A stretch of DNA of 64,000 bases from Micropterix aruncella (taxonomy: Eukaryota > Arthropoda > Insecta > Lepidoptera > Micropterigidae): the NCBI GenBank assembly GCA_944548615.1, contig OX155967.1, positions 20,328,752 through 20,392,751 on the forward strand, given 5' to 3'. The translations under genes and the position numbers were made by a program. This document shows, piece after piece, positions 48,001 through 59,535 of the stretch (position 1 is its first letter; every line of letters starts with the position of its first letter). The notes under the pieces were generated by a model. That model was not told the DNA's origin. It was given only the letters and a program-made list of their open reading frames with translations, and did not search any database.

Positions 48001-49457
48001 GCCGCATACCGCTGCCTCCACTGGGTAGGTTATAACGGTGGTGGGGGGCCGGGCTCGGAGAGCGCGAATTTTGAAAATCCGTCTTGCACACAACACTCAC
48101 TGTATCCTGTCTTACGTCTTTGCGTTCGGCGTTCGGCGGCATGAACATGAACAGGTCTCGATTGGCCGATATCGGCCACAACACGATTCAGTGTGACGGC
48201 CCCGTTTTAATTTAATTTTAATTTAATTTGTTTTATTTTATTATGTTTTATTATGTTAATATGTTTTATTTCAATTATGGGTATAGTGGTTTGGCAGTAA
48301 TAAATGTTTTGGTGAGACAGTGTCATAATAAAAAATTTTTACTAATTTTTACTAAAATTTTTTGGGACATCAACTTGTCAATCGGCTGAGAGGCCGACGC
48401 CTGAAGGGTTAAGAAGAGGGTTCCACGTAGAAGAGAGTTTGTAACCGTCGTCTCTATTGAAGTTCGGGGTTCTTCTTATTTCAATGGCTTCCCGGATCAT
48501 GCGAGGAAAGTAGAATTGTTCCTTGGGTGTTCCTTGGATTGTTCCTTGCCGCAGTGGCGGCAGCGGTATGCGGCCTACCCGCAAAACAACGGATTGGCCG
48601 CTCTTTAGTCTACCCTGGACAACGGCGGCTGCAACGTCACCGAAACGTCGGGTGCTACAAATTTCACGCGGTAAATTCGTTTTCAATCCTATTTATAAGA
48701 AATATATATTTTCAACATGTTTCAGAATTGCATCCTGGCCAATAAACATAAACGGCATACTTTTTGGTATTTCGGATTCTTCCATACTGCCAGCCATCGA
48801 GTTGATCAACAGTATCACTATGCATTGCCAATTCTTGAAACCAGATATAGTAGAAATGATGATCATTGAATCTATGATACTATTTAATAAAGGTAAGGTT
48901 ATTCTTTGTTAGAGAGAGGAAACATGCATTGGTTTCAAAAACTCACATCTATCGACGAGTATGGTTTCAACCTGTGATTATATAAATCTGGATTTTTTTT
49001 TAATTATTTGACCTTTTTATTAAAAACAATTGATATTGGTTACCGCAAAATATAATTTCTGGAGTAGGTATTAGAGAAAATAAAGAAGAAAACCTAACAT
49101 CTGATATTCAATTCGCACATCACAATAAAACTGGTTTTTCTCTAGCTCAAGTAAATGACATAAGTTTGCCTTTGACGCTGAGTTTCCTCACATTACAATT
49201 TCTTTGAAATTTCAGATAGAGCAGCGGTGCTACAAGCCGATGAAATCTCTGCAACAGTCAACGATCACTTGCTACTAATGCTATCGTACAATTCTCTGGC
49301 GCTGAGAAGAAAAGACGTCCGCATATCTCAGATACTGACATTTGTGGATTGCCTAACTTTGGCGAATGAAAATTTAAGAATATTCCAGAACATCATAATA
49401 TCAGTCATAGGAATGGATGTTTTAGAATATATTCTGCACAAAATTTGCCTGCAATAG
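38955..49457 (+). CDS. Nuclear receptor, NR2E group (HR83-like), exons A-F
   Basis: A DNA-binding transcription factor of the tailless/PNR/HR83 branch; these act mostly in the nervous system and development. Exons 38955-39095, 40921-41016, 41087-41257, 44910-45051, 48726-48892 and 49216-49457 join in phase. With the candidate ATG-G exon the protein has 320 residues. The DNA-binding domain covers about 10-85: zinc 1 uses C11, C14, C28, C31 ([21 protein letters not shown]), zinc 2 uses C47, C54, C64, C67 (x6 between the first two), followed by AVQDERGPR, a signature of NR2E. The P-box reads CDGCSCF, with Cys where most receptors have Gly. A short proline-rich hinge follows, then a ligand-binding domain with [12 protein letters not shown] (helices 3-5) to the last helix ([13 protein letters not shown]). 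I favour HR83 from the DBD pattern, but only a tree can settle it. The translation start is uncertain. Confidence 0.85.
39430..40705 (+). repeat. Family W repeat with C-tract, split by family X
   Basis: Left part 39430-39984 ends in CAGA repeats; right part 40647-40705 resumes in CAGA repeats and ends 'actttctttgccagaaaagta'. The order matches the copy at 26336-27035. Confidence 0.65.
39985..40646 (-). mobile_element. Family X retroposon, near full length
   Basis: Runs (reverse sense) from ACTTGGGTTGTCGAC to GGGCCCATTAACTCCC. AGACAGACAGA occurs on both flanks, compatible with an 11-bp or longer target duplication within the CAGA repeats of family W. Confidence 0.85.
40921..41016 (+). CDS. 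Nuclear receptor exon B (second zinc module)
   Basis: Acceptor TTTCAG at 40915-40920, donor at 41017. It encodes [20 protein letters not shown] and [11 protein letters not shown], with the second zinc module and start of the C-terminal extension. DKARRNWCP in place of the common DK.HRN.C is one reason for preferring HR83. Confidence 0.9.
41087..41257 (+). CDS. Nuclear receptor exon C (DBD extension and hinge)
   Basis: Only 70 bp after exon B. Acceptor TTCACAG, donor GTAAAT at 41258. It encodes [13 protein letters not shown], then a proline- and glycine-rich hinge. An alternative donor at 41239 (GTAAGA) would break the phase with exon D, so 41257 is preferred. Confidence 0.82.
41419..42080 (-). 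mobile_element. Family X retroposon, near full length
   Basis: Runs (reverse sense) from GGAGTTGTCAACTAC to GGGCCGTTAGCTCTC. About 660 bp. Target duplication not clear. Confidence 0.82.
42081..42969. other. Nuclear receptor intron, unassigned open frames
   Basis: Minus-strand frames at 42414-42674 (86 codons) and 42717-42917 (66 codons) are separated by sequence that could be a GT-AG intron on that strand. The protein shows no recognisable domain. I do not call a gene; an unplaced mobile element is as likely. Confidence 0.3.
42970..43210. mobile_element. Candidate MITE with inverted ends
   Basis: 'acccctcaaatg' at 42975 is mirrored by 'catttgaggggt' near 43193-43204, and 'gcctacggcaaaatgt' by 'acattttgccaaggc' further in. 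The middle is a TTTACAT-rich and 'tatagagcgg' repeat tract. Target duplication not resolved. Confidence 0.55.
43640..44135 (+). repeat. Family W repeat with ~155-bp tandem duplication
   Basis: The block from 'gtaccccaaatttgtatag' to 'gcgtctgggcgctatcg' (about 43658-43795) is repeated at about 43815-43955. It then continues through CAGA repeats to 'actttcctttccgataggtcg'. Confidence 0.65.
44376..44800 (-). pseudogene. LINE ORF2 C-terminal remnant
   Basis: Minus-strand pieces: [18 protein letters not shown], then [19 protein letters not shown], and further on [19 protein letters not shown] and [19 protein letters not shown]. These form the RT thumb and tail of a Jockey/CR1-like LINE. Frameshifts separate them. 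Confidence 0.7.
44910..45051 (+). CDS. Nuclear receptor exon D (start of ligand-binding domain)
   Basis: Acceptor TTTCAG at 44904-44909, donor GTGGGT at 45052. It encodes [20 protein letters not shown] and, downstream, [20 protein letters not shown], matching helices 3 to 5 with the conserved Leu-Leu-Gln and Trp positions. Confidence 0.85.
45285..45683 (+). repeat. Family V dispersed repeat, longest copy
   Basis: Carries all segments seen in other copies, from 'attaaaaagaatgaaaagcg' to 'gtcccgtaaaaaacgg'. No terminal repeats or coding frame. Confidence 0.65.
45741..46737 (-). mobile_element. Helitron-like nonautonomous element carrying a MITE
   Basis: On the minus strand it begins TCTATACTAATATTATAAAG at 46737 and ends with CTAG at 45741-45744, before T. 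Sequence 45850-46500 (without the MITE) is closely matched by 63666-64000. Confidence 0.75.
46040..46337. mobile_element. ~298-bp MITE in the Helitron-like element
   Basis: Ends GGGCCCGCTTGCGTTTCTTT and, inverted, GGGCTCGATTGCGTTTCTTC; AAT on both sides (46037-46039, 46338-46340). The empty site is visible in the related sequence near 63842-63858. A 3-bp duplication and G/C-rich ends suggest the Harbinger group. Confidence 0.75.
46905..47560 (-). mobile_element. Family X, old diverged copy
   Basis: The order of segments follows family X throughout ('tactacaacgggcgcacccg', 'gagaccaacgccttacgg', 'catttcaagagtggc', 'cgattggctttgccgacc'), but with many substitutions and small indels. It shows the family has more than one subfamily or a long history. 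Confidence 0.7.
47561..47876. other. Nuclear receptor intron, unassigned
   Basis: Follows the diverged family X copy; may be part of another decayed element. No domain in any frame. Confidence 0.3.
47877..48701 (-). mobile_element. Penelope-like remnant with ~150-bp inverted ends
   Basis: The ends 47877-48035 and 48559-48701 are inverted copies of each other (for example 'gcgcccgacgtttcggtgac' and 'gtcaccgaaacgtcgggtgc'). Between them, on the minus strand, is a short protein tail: [20 protein letters not shown] and [14 protein letters not shown], a pattern found at the C-terminus of GIY-YIG Penelope-like proteins. RT and endonuclease are missing. The right end is 24 bp before the exon E border. 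Confidence 0.55.
48726..48892 (+). CDS. Nuclear receptor exon E
   Basis: Acceptor TTTCAG at 48720-48725, donor GTAAGG at 48893. It encodes [18 protein letters not shown] and continues to [12 protein letters not shown], the region of helices 5 to 8. Confidence 0.82.
49216..49457 (+). CDS. Nuclear receptor exon F with stop codon
   Basis: Acceptor TTTCAG at 49210-49215. The 242 nt complete the Asp codon begun in exon E, encode [17 protein letters not shown] through the final helix [14 protein letters not shown] and end with TAG. The end is short beyond the last helix, as in tailless. Confidence 0.85.
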
Positions 49458-49509
49458 TCGATAGTGTGCAAGTACATGTTATAATTAAAACTACTAGTTT
49501 TAGCAAAGA

Positions 49510-50110
49510 CTAAAGTTGTATTTTCCTTTTACTATCTCGGCCCACCAATCGACGTGGGAGGAAAGTATTGTGAACGCACAAAAAAATCGAGATGAAGACG
49601 GAAATATTATTTTTAATTACCCCTGAGACGATATAGACCATTTCCAGATTTAATTCTGTATATGTGTATGTCTGTCTGTCTGTTTGTGTCTGCGTCTGTG
49701 TGTGTATTCCTCCGTGATTAAGACCATTTTCAGATAATTCTGACTGTGTATCTGTATGGCTGTGTGTGTGGGTGTATCCCTCTACGATAGCGCCCAAACG
49801 CCTAATCCAATTGAGCTGAAATTTGGTATGCAGGCATCATTTAATCATGTCAGGAGATGGAAAGATTGTGGTTAAAATCGACCCACCAGGGGACGAACTA
49901 GTCATATTTCAATATCAAAATATTGGACTTTGAGACTTTTGGAAGATATTTGAAACACGCCTTCTGTTGCCGAAATAAGATTGTGAAATTTTACAAGGAA
50001 TATCCCGTATACAAGCTGCACTAATAATATTCGATGCCATCTGTTGGCGCCTGTCTCAAACACGGTCTTAGGCGAGAAACGAACCTCGCCAATGGAACTC
50101 AACCGGGTTC
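49510..50110 (-). repeat. Family W dispersed repeat, inverted
   Basis: Begins 'ggaaagtattgtgaacgcac', with CTGT-rich middle and 'cgcccaaacgcctaatcc' followed by 'gagctgaaatttggtatgcagg'. Opposite orientation to most other copies in the window. Confidence 0.65.
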
Positions 50111-50464
50111 GTCTGCCGGCCGATAGAGGGCGCTCATCAATTTTAATTAGGAAATAAATATTCAGATGAATATTTTCAAATTACCTCACTTAGTACATAA
50201 GTTCTGTTCTCCAGCTCTTATCCAGCAAATGAGTAATGAACCGAGAGTAAAACTAAAGAGTAAGCTTGGCTGTGACAGCAAGGAGTGCCATAAGCAAATT
50301 TATATTAACTGAATAAAGATTATACTTATTCATTGTGGATGTGTTTGCACAACTGTTTGAGGTGGCGCTAGCGGTGACTCAGATCCCGAAAGGTGTGGTA
50401 AAAGCATAAACGTACTAGAATAGACCACGCGACCAGCCTGGGAAATTAATTAAGTAATTTTAAC
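50111..50464. other. Intergenic, no supported gene
   Basis: Near 50405-50450 'agaccacgcgaccagcctggg' mirrors sequence next to the MITE at 23805-23840. Otherwise nothing. Confidence 0.4.
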
Positions 50465-51785
50465 AAAAAAAAAAACCGACTCCAAAATGTTTCATAAGTG
50501 CAGCAGCCATTTCATGCTGATACTTAGAGCAGGCTATCATAATTGAACGCATATATAATTGTGCTTGTGCTGTTAAACGTTGAGGAGTTCCCTCGTTGGA
50601 AGCCAACCCTAAGTGCCGCAGTCATGTAGGAGTTAATGGGCCCTGGCTGAGTTGGCCACGAAGACCCATTCTGTTCAGGGTTGGTCACACTCACGGGTCA
50701 AAACCTATCCGACGGCCTCCACGCATGAAGTGCAAGCCTGGGTAGGACTCTGGCCTTATGGTTAGTTTCCCCTGGGATTCAACCTTATGGCGCTCCTGGA
50801 CGGTCTGCGCACCGTGCGGCATAAGCCAATCGATTGCGCACTCTGACTAACAGTCGGGGGAGTCTGGAAGCAGTACTGTTTCCTATAGAGCGGGGGTGGT
50901 TGCGGACCTTACGGCGACTGCTCTTGATACGACCATCGGCTACCCAATCCTGGGTGAACAGCCGGGTAAAGGATGCCGTGGTCCGCGATGGATTCGGTAT
51001 ACACCGTTTCACCGCTTCGTAAGGGAGAGGACCGCGCAAGCGACCTCGAACTCGTAACCAATCGAGAGACTGGAGTAATCTGGTCGCAATTGGAAGTAAG
51101 GGCGTGAGTGAATCCCGCTGGGTAACACTCCTGGCTATCTCGCGGTTAAGGCGTTGGCCTCTTACGGGTTTGTGGCGGAGCTAGACGGAGGACTGTTTTG
51201 TCCAAATCTACTGCGCTCATTCCAGGGAGATAGAACGAATAATCGTTAAAACTTCCTGAGGTGACGGGCTCGACCGTTGTAGTCGACAACCCTAGTTGCT
51301 GCAGTCCTGTCTTGGTGAAACTTAGAATGGGCTCTTGTTATTGAGTAGACATACAGAATTTTATATCTGTGCTGTTAACCGATAAGGAGTCCCGTCGTCG
51401 GGAGCCAACCCTGGATGCAGCAGCAATGTCATGTTAAAAATGTCATCGTTAAGGAGTTCCCTCGTATGGAGCGAACCCAGAGTGTACAATCAGTTCATGC
51501 TTACCATAAAAAGAAATATATTGTCATCGGAATTGAATCAACATGTACATTGTCAACTTCATATGATAATATTTGAGGAGTTCCCTCAATTCCTCATGGA
51601 TCCCATCATCAGATCAGGATTATGATAAAAATGGGACCAATCTGTAAGTATATCCTTTAATATAAAATAGAATTTTTGAAATCGGTTCATAAATAGCAGA
51701 GTTCTGCGATAACAAACAATAAAAAAAAATACAACCGAATTGATTACCTCCTTCTTTTTTTGAAGTCGTTTAGAAAGCTGCATAT
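50465..51785 (+). repeat. Family U dispersed repeat, longest copy, split by family X
   Basis: Starts 'aaaaaaaaaccgactccaaaa' and ends 'tttttttgaagtcgttta', so short ends AACCGACTTC and GAAGTCGGTT are inverted repeats. Inside are several ~85-bp units. A family X copy occupies 50628-51295. Confidence 0.72.
50628..51295 (+). mobile_element. Family X retroposon, full length
   Basis: Starts AGGAGTTAATGGGCCC and ends GTCGACAACCCTAGT, 668 bp. Left flank 'tgccgcagtcatgt' and right flank 'tgctgcagtcctgt' match at 12 of 14 positions, which fits a slightly decayed target duplication, although the host repeat also has similar internal units. Confidence 0.85.
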
Positions 51786-52247
51786 GGGCCACATATAACC
51801 TTGTCTAATCGCGCATGCGCGGGAGATACGTAAAAATATCATAGATAAAAATATAAGGATAGGGGGGGGTGGCATATGCAGCTATCTCTTTCTATTCCAC
51901 TATCGCATCCACGCACAGTCCGCCCTCGTACTCCCGCGGTCTATTCTAGTATGCTGTGAATAAAAAACGCAGGTGTGGCACGAGCGACCATCCTCGATAG
52001 AGTAAACAGCCCAACTTTGCACTTTGTGACTTCTTCTTGTTCCCAATAGTTAAAAACCAATTACGTGGTCAACGATTTTTACAGCCAGAAGAGAGTCACT
52101 ACGGAGGAGTGGAATAAATGTTGTGGAAATTCTTTTATACTTGTAAAAGTGTAACATTGCTCACAAAAAAATATTTTGAGGAACCATAATTTGATCATTG
52201 GCCATTCTTTTTTTTCAATTTATTCCGGGACTTTTTACACCCTAATC
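51786..52247. other. Intergenic, partial MITE relative
   Basis: 51840-51960 shares 'ggcatatg', 'atctctttctattc' and 'tctattctagtatg' type segments with the MITE at 23555-23805. Nothing else is supported. Confidence 0.4.
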
Positions 52248-52772
52248 TATAGTGGAGTATTGATCATTACTCGAGTACCGAGCAGTACTCGAGTAATACG
52301 TGAGTACCAGTTTTCATTTTATAGTCGAGTATTGAGAAGGCGAGTAATACTCGAGTATTACCCAGAGCTGAGTATCCGTCTGGCGATACTTGAGAGCTAC
52401 TTGGCTTAGAGCTGTCAAAACTTGTCGTTTATATGCGTCGGTGCATGTGTATGTATTTATGTATTACTTCGTGAAATGGTGGTGGTATTTATGTATTGCT
52501 TCGTGAAAAGTTTCTACAAAGGCTAGAGGAAATTGAGAGAATATCTTTATCATAATTTTAGATGTAAAATATAAGATTAGTAAGTGTTTTCGCATAAATT
52601 ACGAAATATTTTATTTTCCAAATGTTTTCCCTTCTACTCGAGTATTACTCAGCTGAGTCGATGACCGAAATTCGACTAAAGAACGCATCCAATACTTAAG
52701 TACTACTTGGCACCTGAGTAATACTTGGTTGAGTATATAGACTCAAGTAACGATCAATACTTGACTATAGAT
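52248..52772. mobile_element. MITE with ~30-bp inverted repeats rich in CTCGAGTA
   Basis: 'ctatagtggagtattgatca' at 52250 is mirrored by 'gatcaatacttgactatag' at 52752-52770. Subterminal CTCGAGTA/TACTCGAG motifs are repeated many times near both ends. No transposase. Confidence 0.75.
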
Positions 52773-52835
52773 TCGAGTGTTAGTGTGGCACTTGTAATAA
52801 TATTATTTTCTTTCTTCTCCGTCGTTCCCTTATTA

Positions 52836-53198
52836 CTAAGGATCGAGGCCACTAGACAACAGTTTGCCTACGAGGCTCATCCACTTCGACCTGTCTTCTG
52901 CATGGCGGATCGCAGATTGTATCCCTTTTGTAACTTCTTCGATGAGGTCGTTCCATCTGGCCGGTGATCTGCCTCTGCTTCTTCTTCCCTCCACTTGACC
53001 CGCGGAAACCATTTTCTCCAGATTCTCTGGGTTTTTCCTGGCAGCATGACCGAAGAACTGCAGGACCCTTCTCATGCATACGGTGGAGAGCCTCACTTGG
53101 ATGCCGAGTTTTTCCAGGACAGATTTGTTGGTGCGGCGTGTTGTCCATGGGATTCCTAGCATTTTACGCCAACACCACATCTCCAGTGTTATCACCAC
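52836..53198 (-). pseudogene. RTE-like LINE ORF C-terminus
   Basis: An open minus-strand frame of 120 codons (start undefined) with EMWCWRKMLGIPWTTRRTN, then FFGHAARKNPENLEKMVSAG and VEGRRSRGRSPARWNDLIEE. This is the typical C-terminal domain of RTE/craniofacial-type LINE polyproteins. Only the end of the element is present, without stops. Next to it (53170-53260) is a tandem array of 'ccacatctcc'. Confidence 0.8.
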
Positions 53199-53439
53199 AT
53201 CTCCGCCACATCTCTACTATCAACACCACATCTCCACCACATCTCCACTTCTCCAATATTATTTTACATGTTGGTATTTTATAGGGAACTGCGTTAGTCG
53301 CAATTTCATTTTTTCGAAATATTTATTAAGGAAATTCACAAAAAATGCTTAAAATTACACTACAATCACTAGAATCCATCGAAGAAACTAACCCATCTGA
53401 AGCAAGATTTCCCCATTGGCCAGTATTTATAAAAACGAC

Positions 53440-53690
53440 ATCGTATGTCGCTCCACTAAGCCTAGCTTGTGGCATTACACTGCATTCAATCTTCTTTTTC
53501 TTCGTCCTCTCCTATTCTCATTATTTGTGGTTTGGACCATTGGGCTTTCTTTAGGTCTCTTTCGATGTTGGACCACCAGGTCAGTGACGGGCGACTTTTT
53601 TCTTTCTTTTGCTCAGCTAGTTTCAAAGCAATTTGCACCACGTGGTCGTCGCTTCGGCTTTTGACATGCCTATACCAGCTGTGACGAACT
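53440..53690 (-). pseudogene. Second RTE-like LINE C-terminal fragment
   Basis: Minus-strand translation gives WYRHVKSRSDDHVVQIALKL and SLTWWSNIERDLKKAQW, the same protein region as the copy at 52836 but another family. It ends with stops near 53500. Confidence 0.6.
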
Positions 53691-56517
<2,827 letters not shown>

Positions 56518-56525
56518 ATATGTAT

Positions 56526-57971
56526 TGCGGGATAAATAAAATGTGCATATTAGGTTAAGAATAGCATACGAAACCCTAAAGTAAGTTTCAATATCCATGA
56601 CTCAAAAACAAATGCATCTTTCCACTAACAGCTTTGCATAAATTAAGGCAGCTGCAGATTAAGAAAAAAAGCTCCCTCGGCCTTCGTTTCTAGGAAAAAA
56701 CCCGGAATATTCTACGCCGAAAGAAGAAACGGCAATAAAGCAAAATATCCCGACCCTAAAGCCATAAAACACCCGGCGCCATAGGCGAATCAGCACCACA
56801 GGTGACGATGGAAAATACCGCCGCTGGAATGACTCGCCGAAATACAGTTTAACAATGAGCAAATGCCATACTTAGACAACCAAAAATTGAGGCACTTAAC
56901 GTCCTAATTAAGCTAGATTAAAACTAGAATAATAATTATTATTTTCTAATGTATTTTTTGATGTTCATACCGTAGAGATAGCTATAATATTACGGAATCT
57001 AACATTAAGATTAAAAAACAATCACAAACTCACTAAATGCGTAAAATATTGAAATAATTATTAGACAACCATTACCTAGGCTAGTTTAGAAATAAATTAG
57101 CGTAACTTAAGATATTGTAAAGGTTAAATTAGCTAGATTATAATTTAATCTTAAAATCGACATAAATAGCGCATACTGGCATCTGTTGGAGAAAGCCGAA
57201 GGCTATAAGCCACGCCTTAGTAAAATGTAAGCGCGCGCTTTTCAAACGCAACCAATGAAAATATTGGACCAGAATCGCCGCCAATAATAGGGAAGCGCGC
57301 GAAAACACGATATGGAATGATCCCGAAAGCCCTTAAAAAGCGAGAGCGGACGGGATCAAACCAGTCTGAAATCTGTCGGCACCATGTACACCATCAACAC
57401 CGTTTGTTACGTATATTTAGTGTGAGTGAACTTCGCGTTACCGAAAACTAAATTATTGACAGTTTAGACTCGGGTATTTTACAATATGTAGATATCCTAA
57501 GAACAGTTCTGAGAAGCCAAATTGTACGATTTCTTTTGGACTTAAGTGTAAAATTTTTAAATAAACATTACTTGCTATATTTTTAAAATAAATCTTTTTC
57601 TCCCGTAAGACTGAGTTTTTTGTTTACTGGTTATTGGTCCCGTAAAAAAAATAGATAATTCTCCCTATGGTGACATTGAAGAAAGTGGAAGTGAACGATA
57701 GAGGATAGCCGATATACTGCCCCAGTAAAGAGCCACTGAGAAGCCGACGTGACCATACATCACCCGACATCAAGAAAGTAACTCTCACCGGAGCCGTATC
57801 CGACATCGCCTGCGATCAAACCACCTGAATATGGGGTAAGCCGTTCAACTCTCCTTTCGATGTGAATACGCCGTAGTCTGCTTTAGGAAAAGAAACCGCA
57901 GATTACGGACTATACTAAACGAACGCAGTAGAGGCTGCTGATTCGTCGGCCCCTTGAAAAAGGACGCCACA
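56526..57971 (+). repeat. 5' LTR of the BEL/Pao element, 1446 bp
   Basis: From TGCGGGATAAATAAAATG to GAAAAAGGACGCCACA. Promoter elements are not clear; 'ccttaaaaagcgagagcgg' near 57330-57348 followed by 'ccagtctgaa' could be a TATA-like box and start site. Short open frames inside are not genes. Confidence 0.93.
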
Positions 57972-57987
57972 TTATAGCGTTTCTTTT

Positions 57988-58007
57988 TGGTCCTAATCGA
58001 GCCGGAT
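57988..58007 (+). other. Putative primer binding site
   Basis: TGGTCCTAATCGAGCCGG starts 16 bp after the 5' LTR, with the TGG that pairs to a tRNA CCA end. The tRNA was not identified. Confidence 0.35.
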
Positions 58008-58085
58008 CACTAGCTCAGACCATTAGCACGGAAAGACCAGCAGGAGATAATTATTTATTTAAAATTTAAAATAAATAAATAAAAG

Positions 58086-58433
58086 ATGTCGTCGCCGCGA
58101 AAAAAATAGCGCGGAGAGAAGCGAATCTGCCAGAAGAAGCCTTAGAATAGCGGAACGGAAGCTAAATCAAAGCATCTCCGAAAATCGACGGCAAGGCGGT
58201 AGATTGGAGCTACAGGATCAGGCCAGAGGAATGGCGGATCCTCCGACATCGAGCTGTTCGGGCGAAACTGCAACTGCCGCAAGGCCTTTGTCACGCGCCG
58301 CGTCAACAAGTAGCCGCAGATCATCGCGATCCGCAGCCACAACAATAAGACGAAGGCAGCTAGAAGCAGAAATGCAGGCAGAGGATGAGAGAGAACGCAT
58401 GCGGGCCGACGCCGCCAAAGCCGACGCCGAAGC

Positions 58434-58464
<31 letters not shown>

Positions 58465-59535
58465 AAAGCCGACGCCGACGCCGCCGCCGCAATTCGACGA
58501 ATTCAACTTGACAGCCTCGAGAGAAAACTGCAAATACAAAAACAGCTGATCGAGGCCGAAGTTGAAGACGAGATGGCGGACGACGCGAGCAGCTATGCCA
58601 GCAGCAAGTCGGAACGACAAAGCCGACATAGAACAGCGAAGTGGATCGACTCCGCCAAAATAACGATGCCGATCGACACGGCACATTGGCCCTCCACAGA
58701 CGCGACAAATCAAGCGCCAATGCACCCGACAAATCGAGCGTCCGTAAGCGCTGCAATTCAAGCGCACGAATGCATCGCAAACTTACCGCCTGTACGTGCC
58801 GCGAAGCCGACGCCGATATATAACGAACCGCGGCCGACCTACAATTCATACCCGGTACCAGCCATGAAGACGGAGTACGCAGACACACACTTGATGCACG
58901 CAAGAGCCAATCTCCTAAAGAATTTGCCGAAGTTCGACGGAAACTTTGAAGAATGGCCAATCTTCGCGGCATTATATGACCAGGGAGCCAGCGTCTGCGG
59001 CTTCACCGACGCCGACAACCTGGTGAGACTGCAGCACAGCCTCCAGGGACCAGCACGAGAGGCGGTACGAGCCATGATGACGGATCCACGGAACGTGCAA
59101 GACATCCGCCGCACACTGGAGAGGCGCTTTAGCAGACCGGGAGCCCGTATCGAAGCCCTGATGGAAGAAGCAAGACGCACCAAAGAAATATCGGTAAGTG
59201 ACTCAATTTTTAGGTTAGTCGAGTATGGCACAACCGTTTGCAATGTAGTGTATTCGTTAAAAAATATGGGTCATTCTGCGTACCTAATAAATCCTCCGTT
59301 ACTAAAGGAACTAGTCCAAAAACTACCCCAACACTTGAGACTACAATGGTACTCGGCAGGATACGGAGCGCACCCAACGCTCTCAGACTTCGGAGAGTGG
59401 TTAGACAACATAGTAGAAGTAGCGTCTCAAGAGGAACCACTCCCCCAAACTCATAAAAATGTTAGCAAGCCACGCGGACGAGCAAAATCACCCCCCATAA
59501 ACGAGTCTACACGACCGCCGAAAAGGAACTTGTAA
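58086..59535 (+). CDS. BEL/Pao Gag, frameshifted at both ends
   Basis: Gag assembles the retroelement particle and packages its RNA. The likely start ATG at 58086 runs into a stop after seven codons at an A run (58100-58106); one base away the frame is open from there to the TAA at 59533, so a one-base change in the run breaks the start. The first non-AUG start in the long frame would be at 58204. Features: an alanine/aspartate-rich coiled-coil segment coded by GCC repeats (58420-58490), and the DUF1759 domain (LPKFDGNFEEWPIFAALYDQ, ENLVRL-like DADNLVRLQHSLQGPAREAV). The nucleocapsid zinc knuckle CFKCKKYNHATPEC at 59541 lies in the -1 frame after the stop, which in related elements is one continuous ORF. 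Antisense frames over the GCC repeats are shadows. Confidence 0.85.

Noticed and set aside
58142..58972. 276-codon minus-strand frame over gag
   Set aside because: Arginine-rich antisense shadow of the GCC-repeat and alanine-rich gag sequence; no domain.
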